From positions 142,934-206,933 of the forward strand of contig JAEZWQ010000025.1 in the NCBI GenBank assembly GCA_023420085.1: a stretch of 64,000 nucleotides of DNA, in the 5' to 3' direction. The notes beneath the pieces are model-generated. The model did not search any database and was not told where the DNA came from. It saw nothing but the letters and a program-made list of their open reading frames with translations. Source of the DNA: Bacillota bacterium. Its GTDB lineage: Bacteria > Bacillota > Clostridia > Lachnospirales > Lachnospiraceae. The position numbers and the translations under genes are program-made. This document shows positions 1-8,041 of this stretch, in pieces; the stretch's first letter is position 1, and each line of letters opens with the position of its first letter.

Positions 1-306
1 GTTCATAGTGTACAGATTTGCAAGGGAGATAAAACTTTATATTTTGCTGAAGATATAGGAAGATATAATGCTTTTGATAAATGTGTGGGGGCTGCAATTA
101 TTGATGGAGAAGATTTGTCTAAAACAGTAGTATACACAAGTGGAAGAATTCCAAGCTCTATTGCAATGAAAACTATTAGAGCAGGAATACCTATAATAGT
201 GTCACGTTCTGCCCCTTCAGATAAAACATTAAAATTAGCAAAAGAATATGATTTAACAGTAATAGGTTTTGCAACTAAAGAAAAAATAAATATCTATAAT
301 ATGTAA
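1..306 (+). CDS. fdhD: FdhD sulfurtransferase, C-terminal part (cut by window edge)
   Basis: The reading frame is open from base 1, so the 5' part lies outside the window. The visible 101 residues match the FdhD C-terminus: HSVQICKG, the AEDIGRYNAFDK block, a Y-T-S-G-R-I-P segment, SRSAPSD and a closing VIGFA motif. FdhD transfers sulfur from a cysteine desulfurase to the molybdenum or tungsten cofactor of formate dehydrogenase, which is inactive without it. The next two genes, a formate/nitrite-type channel and moeA, fit a formate dehydrogenase maturation cluster. The dehydrogenase itself is not in the window. The catalytic cysteine region of FdhD is upstream and cannot be checked. Confidence 0.9.
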   Translation, partial: VHSVQICKGDKTLYFAEDIGRYNAFDKCVGAAIIDGEDLSKTVVYTSGRIPSSIAMKTIRAGIPIIVSRSAPSDKTLKLAKEYDLTVIGFATKEKINIYNM

Positions 307-319
307 TTGGAGGAGATGT

Positions 320-973
320 ATGAAAAAGGTAGTTGGAAATTTTATTTATGCAATTTTAGCAGGAATATCAATTGCGATTGGAGGAACTGCATTTTTGTAT
401 AATAGTTCATTAGGTGGAGCTAAAATTATTGGTTCAGTATTATTTTGTGTAGGGTTGTATGCAGTATGTACATTGGGATATAACTTATTTACTGGAAAGG
501 TTGGTTACGTATTTGAAAATGATTCGAAAGAATATATACCATTTTTGATATATGTATGGGTTGGAAACTATATTGGTAGTATTATCTTCGGATTAGTGAT
601 AAGATATGTAATGAGTGGCAATCAAAAGTTTTTGGAAAGTGCAGAGAATGTTGCAAAAACAAAGGTGAACTTAGTTAATCAACCATTTAAATTATTTTTA
701 TTGGCAGTTTTATGTAACATCCTAGTTGTTCTTGCTGTAGAAGAGTTTAGATTTAATCAGCATGAATTAGGTAAATATTTAGGTATACTTGGTGGAATAA
801 CAGTATTTGTATTTTTAGGATTTGAACATAGTATTGCTAATATGTATTATATGTCAGTTGGTAACAAGATAGTAGAAGGAATACCAAATATTTTAATTGT
901 TACTCTTGGAAATATAGTTGGTGGCGTGATAGTGCCTGGCAGTAGAAAGTTAAAGGCATATTTAGATAGGTAA
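320..973 (+). CDS. Formate/nitrite transporter (FNT) family channel
   Basis: A 217-residue integral membrane protein. The N-terminus (GISIAIGGTAFL), the LFTGKVGYVF loop and the final TLGNIVGGVIV segment match the FocA/NirC family. Those proteins are pentameric channels for formate, nitrite or hydrosulfide. The pore histidine lies in FEHSIANMYYMS (His170). The protein is shorter than classical FocA (about 280 residues), mostly through shorter termini. A GGAGGAG ribosome binding site precedes the ATG. Position between fdhD and moeA favours formate as substrate, which is inference. Nitrite or another small anion remains possible. Confidence 0.82.
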   Translation: MKKVVGNFIYAILAGISIAIGGTAFLYNSSLGGAKIIGSVLFCVGLYAVCTLGYNLFTGKVGYVFENDSKEYIPFLIYVWVGNYIGSIIFGLVIRYVMSGNQKFLESAENVAKTKVNLVNQPFKLFLLAVLCNILVVLAVEEFRFNQHELGKYLGILGGITVFVFLGFEHSIANMYYMSVGNKIVEGIPNILIVTLGNIVGGVIVPGSRKLKAYLDR

Positions 974-975
974 TT

Positions 976-2193
976 ATGAGAATAGATATTGATTCGGCAA
1001 TAAAATTATTAAGTGATAGCATAGATATTCAAGATAAGACAGAAATAATAGATATAGTCAATGCATCAGGGCGAGTATGTGGAAGAGATATATTTTCTAA
1101 CATCAATGTGCCTGTTGTACCTAAGTCTGCAATGGATGGATATGCGGTGAGAAGTATAGATGTCGAATCGGCAGATAGATATAGACCAGTTAAGCTTGAA
1201 GTTTACAAAAAAGTTTATGCAGGAGATAATATAAATTTTAAATCAAAACCAAATACAGCTATAAGAATAATGACTGGAGCACAGGTTCCAGAAGGCTATG
1301 ATGCTATTATTAAACAGGAAGATACGGACTTTGGAAAGGATGTAGTTAGTATTTTTAAGAGTTGCAAACCTTATGATAATTATTGCAAAATTGGAGAAGA
1401 CATAAAATTTGGACAAAAGGTCATTAATAAATATGAAGTTTTGAGTCCATTTCACATAGGTGTTTTAGCGAGCTTAGGTAATAAAACAGTTGAAGTGTTA
1501 ACTAGCCTTAAAGTTATAATATTATCTACTGGAAGTGAAATAATTGAACCAGGTATGGAATATAAAGAGGCTGCAACATATAATAGCACTTCATACCAAT
1601 TAGCAACTATTTTGAAAAATTTTGGAGTTGATGTATTAGATATTATTCATTGTAATGATGATATTAATGAAATAAAAAATATTATACAAGAATTAAGTAA
1701 TAAAGTAGATGTAATAATAACTACTGGAGGTATATCTGTTGGAGAGAAAGACTTATTACCTGTGGTTCTTGATGATTTAGATGCAAAAATATTATTTAGA
1801 GGAGTAAATATAAAACCTGGGACACCAGTAACAGCAGCTAAACTAAATGATTCAATAATTTTATGTTGTTCAGGAAATCCTTTTGCATGTATCGTTAATT
1901 TTCAAGTATTCTTTTGGCCGATATTAGCAAAGAAAATGAACAATAATACGTTTATGCCCAAAATATATGATGCTAAATTTACAGAAGGAATATTAAAACC
2001 TAAAAAATATGTAAGTTTTACAAGAGCTAGATATGATTCAGGGAATGTAGTTATAAATAATGACGGACATAGTTCTAGTATATTATCAACAATAATAGGT
2101 AATAATTGCTTTATTATAAATGAACCAAATAAAAATGTTAATATAGGAGACAGTGTTAAAGTTCAAATGATGAACTTAAACTATGAATATTAG
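976..2193 (+). CDS. moeA: Molybdopterin molybdenumtransferase MoeA
   Basis: 405 residues, normal MoeA length. MoeA inserts molybdate (or tungstate) into adenylylated molybdopterin, the last step of molybdenum cofactor synthesis. Visible landmarks are PKSAMDGYAV near residue 50, the MTGAQVPEGYDAIIKQED block, ILSTGSEI and TTGGISVGEKD of the MoCF-fold domain, and NIKPGTPV. Only two bases separate it from the upstream channel gene, so they are probably co-transcribed. The ribosome binding site is weak (AGG) and coupling is likely. No other moa or mob genes are in the window. The gene ends at a strong palindrome. Confidence 0.93.
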   Translation: MRIDIDSAIKLLSDSIDIQDKTEIIDIVNASGRVCGRDIFSNINVPVVPKSAMDGYAVRSIDVESADRYRPVKLEVYKKVYAGDNINFKSKPNTAIRIMTGAQVPEGYDAIIKQEDTDFGKDVVSIFKSCKPYDNYCKIGEDIKFGQKVINKYEVLSPFHIGVLASLGNKTVEVLTSLKVIILSTGSEIIEPGMEYKEAATYNSTSYQLATILKNFGVDVLDIIHCNDDINEIKNIIQELSNKVDVIITTGGISVGEKDLLPVVLDDLDAKILFRGVNIKPGTPVTAAKLNDSIILCCSGNPFACIVNFQVFFWPILAKKMNNNTFMPKIYDAKFTEGILKPKKYVSFTRARYDSGNVVINNDGHSSSILSTIIGNNCFIINEPNKNVNIGDSVKVQMMNLNYEY

Positions 2194-2207
2194 CTATAAA
2201 TATAATT

Positions 2208-2251
2208 AGCGCTTATACATTAAATAAAATTTTATTTAATGTATAAGCGCT
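2208..2251. terminator. Perfect 44-bp palindrome, bidirectional terminator
   Basis: Bases 2208-2229 are the exact reverse complement of 2230-2251. The arms start AGCGCTTATACATT and meet at AAAATTTT. It lies between convergent moeA and nrdB, and both flanks are T- or A-rich (TTATTATTT after it on +, AATTATATTT on -). This fits a Rho-independent terminator working in both directions. Confidence 0.85.
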
Positions 2252-2270
2252 TTATTATTTAAATTATGAA

Positions 2271-3299
2271 TTACTCTAGTGTATCGAAATCAAAAGCAGC
2301 AGCCTTTGTATAGTTTGTAACTTTTGCTTCAAAAAAGTCAGTTTTTGTATTATTAATATTTGAGAATCCATCAATCCATGCCATAGGATGATCTGTATTT
2401 TCAGGGTATAAAATATCAATACCGATAGCTCTAAGTCTTAGATTTGATAGATATTTTATATACCTATCTATAAGGTCGTTATTTATACCAAGTATTTCAT
2501 TATTAGTTACATATTGACCCCATTCGATTTCATTTTCTACACCAGTCCTCATCATCTCCCTAAGTTCATTAACAATTTCTTCTGTAAATAATTCAGGATT
2601 TTCCTTTTTAAGCTCCTTTATTATATCTTGGAATAGAACTAAGTGAGTAACTTCATCTCTATTTATATATTTAAATATTGTAGCAGTAGCTGTCATTTTA
2701 CCTTGTCTTGCTAATGTGTAGAAAAAGCTAAAGCCTGAATAAAAGTATATACCTTCAAGAATATAATTTGCAAAAATTGTTCTTAAAAGATTTTCTTTAG
2801 TTGGTGCATCACTAAATTGTTGATAAATATCAGCAATGAATTTATTTCTTGCAAGTAAGATTGGATCTGTTCTCCACTCATCATATATCTTATCTCGAGT
2901 AACTGGATTAGTAACAGTATCAAGAATATAAGAGTAACTTTGTGCATGAATTTCTTCTTGGAAGGCTTGAATATTCAATAATGAAGATACCTCAGGTGCT
3001 GTAATATATCTAGAAACATTTGGTAAGTTTTCACTTTGAATAGAATCAAGGAAATTCAAGAAAGAAATTATTTTGTCAAAAGCATTTCTTTCGCCTGATG
3101 TAAGATAAGGAAATTGCTTAACATCTTCATTCAAAGCAATTTCTTCTGGAATCCAAAAGTTATTAAGCATTGTTCTATAAAGTACATTTGCCCAATCATA
3201 TTTAATTCTGTTCCACTCTCTTAAATTAGTAGTATTACCATCTATAATACTTTGAGTTCCTCTTAATCCATTTTCATTAAAGATTTTTTTCTTTTCCAT
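2271..3299 (-). CDS. nrdB: Class I ribonucleotide reductase small (radical) subunit
   Basis: Small subunit that generates the tyrosyl radical for ribonucleotide reduction. The ferritin-like carboxylate set is complete: Asp in FLDSIQ, Glu and His in QEEIHAQSY with the radical Tyr four residues after the His, Glu in ILEGIYFY, and Glu/His in RDEVTH. The frame runs on to 3341, but I place the start at the ATG at 3299. AGGAGG lies just upstream of it and overlaps the nrdA stop codon. That gives 342 residues. Retention of the Tyr argues against a radical-free type Ic enzyme. No nrdI or nrdH is adjacent, which favours an Ia-like system over Ib. Confidence 0.93.
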   Translation of the reverse strand: MEKKKIFNENGLRGTQSIIDGNTTNLREWNRIKYDWANVLYRTMLNNFWIPEEIALNEDVKQFPYLTSGERNAFDKIISFLNFLDSIQSENLPNVSRYITAPEVSSLLNIQAFQEEIHAQSYSYILDTVTNPVTRDKIYDEWRTDPILLARNKFIADIYQQFSDAPTKENLLRTIFANYILEGIYFYSGFSFFYTLARQGKMTATATIFKYINRDEVTHLVLFQDIIKELKKENPELFTEEIVNELREMMRTGVENEIEWGQYVTNNEILGINNDLIDRYIKYLSNLRLRAIGIDILYPENTDHPMAWIDGFSNINNTKTDFFEAKVTNYTKAAAFDFDTLE

Positions 3300-3306
3300 A
3301 TTCCTC

Positions 3307-5586
3307 CTAACTTGAACAGCTTGTACATTCATCCATCTCAAGTGACTGGTTTCTTATGTAATAAATAGTTTTAAGTCCTTTTTCATAAGCACTTATATAA
3401 AGGTCTAATATTTCCTTGGCATTCATATTTGGAGTTATGTAAAGGTTAAATGATTGTGCTTGGTCAACATGTCTGCCGCGAGTAGCACATGCTTTTATGC
3501 TCCATTGCTGATCAATTGTATGAGCTTCTTTATAAAGCCAGAAATTTGCTTCAGATAGATCAGGAGCAGTTTTTGGTATAAAGTTACCTTTTTTCTCTTC
3601 TATAAAGAATTTTTTAAATATTGGATCAATTCCTGCTGTTGTATTGGCAATATTAGATGTACTACCAGTTGGTGCAACAGCTATCAAATATCCATTACGC
3701 ATACCATATTTATGGACATCTTCTTTAAGTTTTAACCATCTCTCAGAAGTATATCCACGTCTTTCAAAGTATTTACCTGTATCCCACTCAGAACCTTTGA
3801 AAGTTGGATAACTTCCCTTTTCCTTAGCTAATTCCATTGAAGCTTTTATCGCATAGTAGTTTATATCTTCAAATAACTTATCTGCTTCTTCAATATGTTC
3901 ATCAGTTTCCCACTTTATTCCATGATTAACTAAGTAGTGATGATATCCGCTTGTACCTAAGCCTATAGCCCTATATTTATTTGATGTAATTTCAGCTTCC
4001 TTTACAGGGAATTGGTTAAGGCTTATAACGTTATCAAGCATTCTTATCTGTAAAGATATATTATATTCTAATTCTTCTCTTGTAACCTTACCAAGATTTA
4101 TGGAATTAAGATTACATGTAACCATATCTCCGATTTTTGTTTTTGTTATAATTTCATCATTTTCACTTTCAGTAGAAACTAAGTCAGTAAATCCAACATT
4201 TTGTGCAATTTCATGACATAGATTTGAAGCATATATCATGCCAGCATGCTTATTCGGATTAAGAGAATTAACGGTATCCCTAAAGAATATAAAAGGAGTA
4301 CCTGTTTCAACAGCAGACTTCATTATTTTTTTGATTATATCTAATGCAGAAATTTCTATTCTTGTTAAATCACTATTATTTTCACATTCAATATATTTAG
4401 CGGTAAATTCTTTATTATCTCCATCATCATAATAATCTTCAAGATTAAATCCCATCTTTACAGAGATTTCATGAGGGTCAAATAAAGAAAAATTCTCTCT
4501 ATTTTTTAATCTTTCCATAAAGATGTTTGGGATTGAGACAGAAGGGAAGATATCATGAGCCTTTCTTCTATCATCTCCGTTATTAGTTCTTATATCGATG
4601 AATTCATATAAATCTTTATGCCATATATCTAAAGTTACAGTAGCACCACCCTTACGTTTACCTAATTGATCAACAGCAACAGCAGTGTCATTATAAAGTC
4701 TTACCCAAGGGATTACACCACCAGAAGCATTTTTAAATCCTCGTATATCACTATTTAGCGCTCTAACCTTTCCAAGATATATTCCTAAAGCACCTCCATG
4801 TTTAGAAACTTGTGAGAATTTATTATTGACATCATAAATTGACCAAAGATTATCGCCAACACCAGAAATGAAACAACTAGATAACTGATGGAATGGTGTA
4901 CCTGAATTTGCCAAGGTTGGAGTAGCTACAGTCATTTTAAGATTACTCATCAGATCATAAAATTCTTTAGCAAATTTTAACTTATTTTCTCCCTCATTTA
5001 TAGCAAGATGCATTGCGATTATCATAAAACGTTCTTGTGGAAGTTCATATATTTCTCTATTATATCCTTTAACAAGATAACGCTCAGATAATAATTTTAC
5101 GCCTTCATAGTTAAATAAATAGTCACGCTTTGGTTGTATATAATCTCCAAGCTCCTCTATTTCTTTATCTGAATAGCTGGCTTTTATGAATTTGCCATAT
5201 CCACCTATTTCAGTTAGTGTATCAACTAAATGGTTGAAGTTACCATATCCAAAAGCCTTATATTTTCTATTGATAGCAGCCTCTTTGTAAAGATCAAATA
5301 GATATAATCTTGCAGCAACGTACTGCCAATTTTGATTCATTTTATTTATTACTTGACCGTTCTCGTCGGTAGTTTTTTGTATTACTTTTTCAATAGCTGC
5401 TTGTATTAAAATCTTTTGGATGGCTTTTGTTGTCATCCTATCTTTAAATTGGATTTTTGCATCCATTTCAAGTTCAAGGGGATCACAATCATCAAGTCCC
5501 AAGCAAGCAAAGGCGGCCATCTTCTTAGTCTTTTCAACAGATAAAGGTTCTAGACGACCGTCACGTTTCTCAATTAATATATCCAT
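3307..5586 (-). CDS. nrdA: Class I ribonucleotide reductase large (catalytic) subunit
   Basis: About 759 residues, close to E. coli NrdA. It reduces ribonucleoside diphosphates with NrdB. The N-terminus (EKRDGRLEPLSVEKTKK) looks like an ATP-cone allosteric domain. Active-site segments visible are LSSCFIS, NLCHE, VTCNLNSINLG, and the C-terminal MDECTSCSS, whose CxxC passes electrons. The frame opens with a GTG at 5595, but that GTG is part of the GAGGTGA ribosome binding site, so the ATG at 5586 is the likely start. A TTGAAA/TAAACT promoter and a 21-bp tandem repeat lie upstream. An oxygen-dependent enzyme fits an organism that meets some oxygen. Confidence 0.93.
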   Translation of the reverse strand: MDILIEKRDGRLEPLSVEKTKKMAAFACLGLDDCDPLELEMDAKIQFKDRMTTKAIQKILIQAAIEKVIQKTTDENGQVINKMNQNWQYVAARLYLFDLYKEAAINRKYKAFGYGNFNHLVDTLTEIGGYGKFIKASYSDKEIEELGDYIQPKRDYLFNYEGVKLLSERYLVKGYNREIYELPQERFMIIAMHLAINEGENKLKFAKEFYDLMSNLKMTVATPTLANSGTPFHQLSSCFISGVGDNLWSIYDVNNKFSQVSKHGGALGIYLGKVRALNSDIRGFKNASGGVIPWVRLYNDTAVAVDQLGKRKGGATVTLDIWHKDLYEFIDIRTNNGDDRRKAHDIFPSVSIPNIFMERLKNRENFSLFDPHEISVKMGFNLEDYYDDGDNKEFTAKYIECENNSDLTRIEISALDIIKKIMKSAVETGTPFIFFRDTVNSLNPNKHAGMIYASNLCHEIAQNVGFTDLVSTESENDEIITKTKIGDMVTCNLNSINLGKVTREELEYNISLQIRMLDNVISLNQFPVKEAEITSNKYRAIGLGTSGYHHYLVNHGIKWETDEHIEEADKLFEDINYYAIKASMELAKEKGSYPTFKGSEWDTGKYFERRGYTSERWLKLKEDVHKYGMRNGYLIAVAPTGSTSNIANTTAGIDPIFKKFFIEEKKGNFIPKTAPDLSEANFWLYKEAHTIDQQWSIKACATRGRHVDQAQSFNLYITPNMNAKEILDLYISAYEKGLKTIYYIRNQSLEMDECTSCSS

Positions 5587-5604
5587 TATTTTCACCTCAA
5601 TATA

Positions 5605-5633
5605 AGTTTATCATTAATAGCATGCTTTTTCAA
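5605..5633 (-). promoter_or_regulatory. Promoter for nrdAB
   Basis: On the minus strand TTGAAA (5633-5628) is followed after exactly 17 bases by TAAACT (5610-5605). It is 20-50 bases before the nrdA start. It is a sigma-70-type match by eye only. Confidence 0.6.
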
Positions 5634-5655
5634 TTTTAAAATAATTACTTTTAAT

Positions 5656-5697
5656 TATGTAATTATTGTGTAGTATTATGTAATTATTGTGTAGTAT
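5656..5697. repeat. Two exact 21-bp tandem copies upstream of nrdAB
   Basis: Bases 5656-5676 and 5677-5697 are identical. Each begins TATGTAATTATT and ends GTGTAGTAT. On the nrdA strand each unit reads as ACACAATAATTACATA, whose left half resembles the ACACWATA half of NrdR boxes. The right half does not complete the expected palindrome. The spacing of two helical turns upstream of the -35 suggests tandem regulator sites. The identity of the regulator is inference. Confidence 0.7.
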
Positions 5698-5762
5698 CGT
5701 ATTTAATGAGCTTTTATGGTATTATAGACAAGGAGATATTAAAAATGAGGTATAATTAAAAT

Positions 5763-6353
5763 ATGGTTAAGATATTAAAAATATTTGTAATTATTATTTC
5801 TATAATTTGTTTATTTTTCATATCTATTATTGCATATATAAGGATTAGTACTAACAAACAAGTATATAATTCCATATATGATATTGATAAAAAATATGAT
5901 GCAGCATTAATATTAGGAGCTTCAGTATCTAATAACGAGCCATCACCAATGCTAAAAGATAGACTGGATGCAGGAATTGAACTATATAAAGAATCAAAGG
6001 TTGATAAACTTATTATGAGTGGAGATGGGCAAGAGTTTTATTACAATGAAGTAAATGTGATGATTGAATATGCTATTGGAAGAGGTATTCCTGAGAATGA
6101 TATTGTTGCTGATAGAAATGGTATTAATACATCAGCATCAATTAAGAATTTAGAAAATTTTCCTGAATTTAGCACATTTGTTATTGTTTCCCAAAAGTTT
6201 CATATAAATAGAGCACTATATTTAGCTAATAAAAAAGGCAAAGAAGCAATTGCATATCCAGCAGAGGATATAAAGTATAAAAGTTTACTATACTATTATT
6301 TTAGAGATGCAATAGCAGGGATTAAAGATTTTATTATGGAGAATATAGATTAA
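5763..6353 (+). CDS. SanA/YdcF-type DUF218 membrane-anchored protein
   Basis: 196 residues. An N-terminal hydrophobic segment (about residues 4-26) is followed by one DUF218-type domain. Recognisable parts are YDAALILGASVSNNEPSPML, LIMSGDG, the NTSASI segment and VSQKFHINRALYLA. E. coli relatives SanA and YdcF affect envelope permeability to vancomycin, but the reaction of the family is not settled. An AAGGAG lies 27 nt upstream and a nearer GAGG at 5746; neither has ideal spacing. It overlaps the next gene by one base (TAATG), so the two are probably translated together. Confidence 0.75.
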   Translation: MVKILKIFVIIISIICLFFISIIAYIRISTNKQVYNSIYDIDKKYDAALILGASVSNNEPSPMLKDRLDAGIELYKESKVDKLIMSGDGQEFYYNEVNVMIEYAIGRGIPENDIVADRNGINTSASIKNLENFPEFSTFVIVSQKFHINRALYLANKKGKEAIAYPAEDIKYKSLLYYYFRDAIAGIKDFIMENID

Positions 6354-6979
6354 TGAAGAATGATAATAGATATGATTATGTAGATTATTTTCAAACAATT
6401 ATGGCATGGTGTATGCAAGAAAGAGATATGTTAAATTATGCCATTACAAACATAAGTGATCTTGATATGAAAAAACATTATGAATTAATGCATAATGTTG
6501 AAAGTACTGCTGATGATCTAAGAAGAGATATGATAAAACATCTTCTAAAAGATTTTATACCACTTTTTGAACGAGAAGATATAATGGAATTATCAAAATT
6601 GATGGAAGATGTAATAGATTCAATAGAAAAAATATTTAAACTTATAAGAATCTATAATTTAAGAACATTCGATAAAATAACATACAAACAATTAGATATA
6701 TTGAATAAGGTAGTTGATGCTGTAGCAAAAGTTATTGATGAACTAGAAAATTTTAAAATCAATGAAGAAATAAATGATTTAATTCATTGCGCTATGAAAA
6801 TAGAAAGTATAGCTGATGAAATATATTTAGATGGATTGACTGAGCTTTTCGAAAAGGGCGAAGGTAATATATTTAATGTTTTACCAAGGAAGGAGTTAAT
6901 TCAAGCATTTGAAGATGCAATTAATTCTTGTGAAAAGGTTGCTTATTTCATAGAGGTTGTACAAATAAATAATCTATAA
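6353..6979 (+). CDS. DUF47/PhoU-like protein
   Basis: 208 residues, almost entirely helical. It fits the PhoU-related DUF47 family (PF01865): an N-terminal helix pair with MHNVESTADDLRRDMIKHLL, and a second copy of the same pattern near MKIESIADEIYLDG. Family members usually sit beside a Pit-type phosphate permease and are thought to modulate it. No phosphate transporter is next to this one, so its partner is unknown. The E..AD motifs are the expected metal-binding positions of PhoU-like bundles. It is coupled to the upstream gene by a TAATG overlap. Confidence 0.75.
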   Translation: MKNDNRYDYVDYFQTIMAWCMQERDMLNYAITNISDLDMKKHYELMHNVESTADDLRRDMIKHLLKDFIPLFEREDIMELSKLMEDVIDSIEKIFKLIRIYNLRTFDKITYKQLDILNKVVDAVAKVIDELENFKINEEINDLIHCAMKIESIADEIYLDGLTELFEKGEGNIFNVLPRKELIQAFEDAINSCEKVAYFIEVVQINNL

Positions 6980-6994
6980 TTAATTGGAGCTGTT

Positions 6995-8041
6995 ATGAAA
7001 ACAAGAGAAATATCAATTGGCAATAAAGTTATAGGTGGTAATAATCCAGTATTAATTCAATCGATGTGTAATACAAGAACATCAGATATTGAAGGAACTA
7101 TTAAACAGATACATGATCTAGAAAAAGCAGGATGTGAAATTATAAGGGTTGCTGTTCCAAATCGTGAATCAGCTAAAGCATTAATAGATATTAAAAAAAA
7201 TATAAATATACCCTTAGTTGCTGATATTCATTTTGACTATAAACTTGCATTGATGGCTATTGAAAATGGTGTGGATAAACTTCGCCTAAATCCAGGGAAT
7301 ATAGGTAGTGAAGACAGGATAAAAGCTGTAATAGACGCAGCTAAAAGGAAAAATATACCTATAAGAATTGGAGTAAATTCTGGATCCTTAGAAAAGGAGA
7401 TATTGAATAAATATGGAAAAGTTACAGCCGAAGGACTAGTAGATAGCGCTATTCATGAGATAAAGATATTTGAAAAATTTGATTATGATAATATTGTTAT
7501 ATCAATAAAGTCTTCGGATGTTTTGATGTCTATTAAAGCGCATAAATTATTAAAAAGTATGGTAGATTATCCGATTCATATTGGTATTACAGAGTCAGGT
7601 ACAGTAAAAAGCGGAACTATAAAGTCTTCAATTGGACTTGGTATACTACTATATGAGGGGATAGGGGATACTATAAGGGTTTCATTAACCGGAGATCCAA
7701 TAGAAGAAATATATTGTGCAAAAAAAATTCTTTCAACACTTGGTTTAAGAAAGTTTGGACCTGAGATTATTTCATGTCCTACATGTGGAAGAACTCAAAT
7801 AGATTTGATAAACTTAGCTAATAAGGTAGAGGCATACCTTGATGGCATTGAAAAAAATATAAAAGTTGCTGTTATGGGGTGTGTTGTTAATGGACCTGGC
7901 GAAGCAAAAGAAGCAGATATAGGAATAGCAGGTGGAAATGGAATAGGAGTTATAATTAAAAAGGGCGAAATATTAAAAAAAGTTAGAGAAGAAGACATGC
8001 TCGAAGAACTCAAGAAAGAGATTTTAAACTGGGAGGATTAA
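6995..8041 (+). CDS. ispG: 4-hydroxy-3-methylbut-2-enyl diphosphate synthase
   Basis: 348 residues. This is the seventh MEP-pathway enzyme and converts MEcPP to HMBPP using a [4Fe-4S] cluster. The three cluster cysteines are visible: C261 and C264 in SCPTCGRT and C296 in MGCVVNGPGE. The N-terminus has the typical PVLIQSMCNTRTSD block. GGAG precedes the ATG. The stop codon overlaps the polC start (TAATG), an arrangement usual in Clostridia. The dxr and rseP genes often found upstream are replaced here by the SanA-like and DUF47 genes. Confidence 0.95.
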   Translation: MKTREISIGNKVIGGNNPVLIQSMCNTRTSDIEGTIKQIHDLEKAGCEIIRVAVPNRESAKALIDIKKNINIPLVADIHFDYKLALMAIENGVDKLRLNPGNIGSEDRIKAVIDAAKRKNIPIRIGVNSGSLEKEILNKYGKVTAEGLVDSAIHEIKIFEKFDYDNIVISIKSSDVLMSIKAHKLLKSMVDYPIHIGITESGTVKSGTIKSSIGLGILLYEGIGDTIRVSLTGDPIEEIYCAKKILSTLGLRKFGPEIISCPTCGRTQIDLINLANKVEAYLDGIEKNIKVAVMGCVVNGPGEAKEADIGIAGGNGIGVIIKKGEILKKVREEDMLEELKKEILNWED

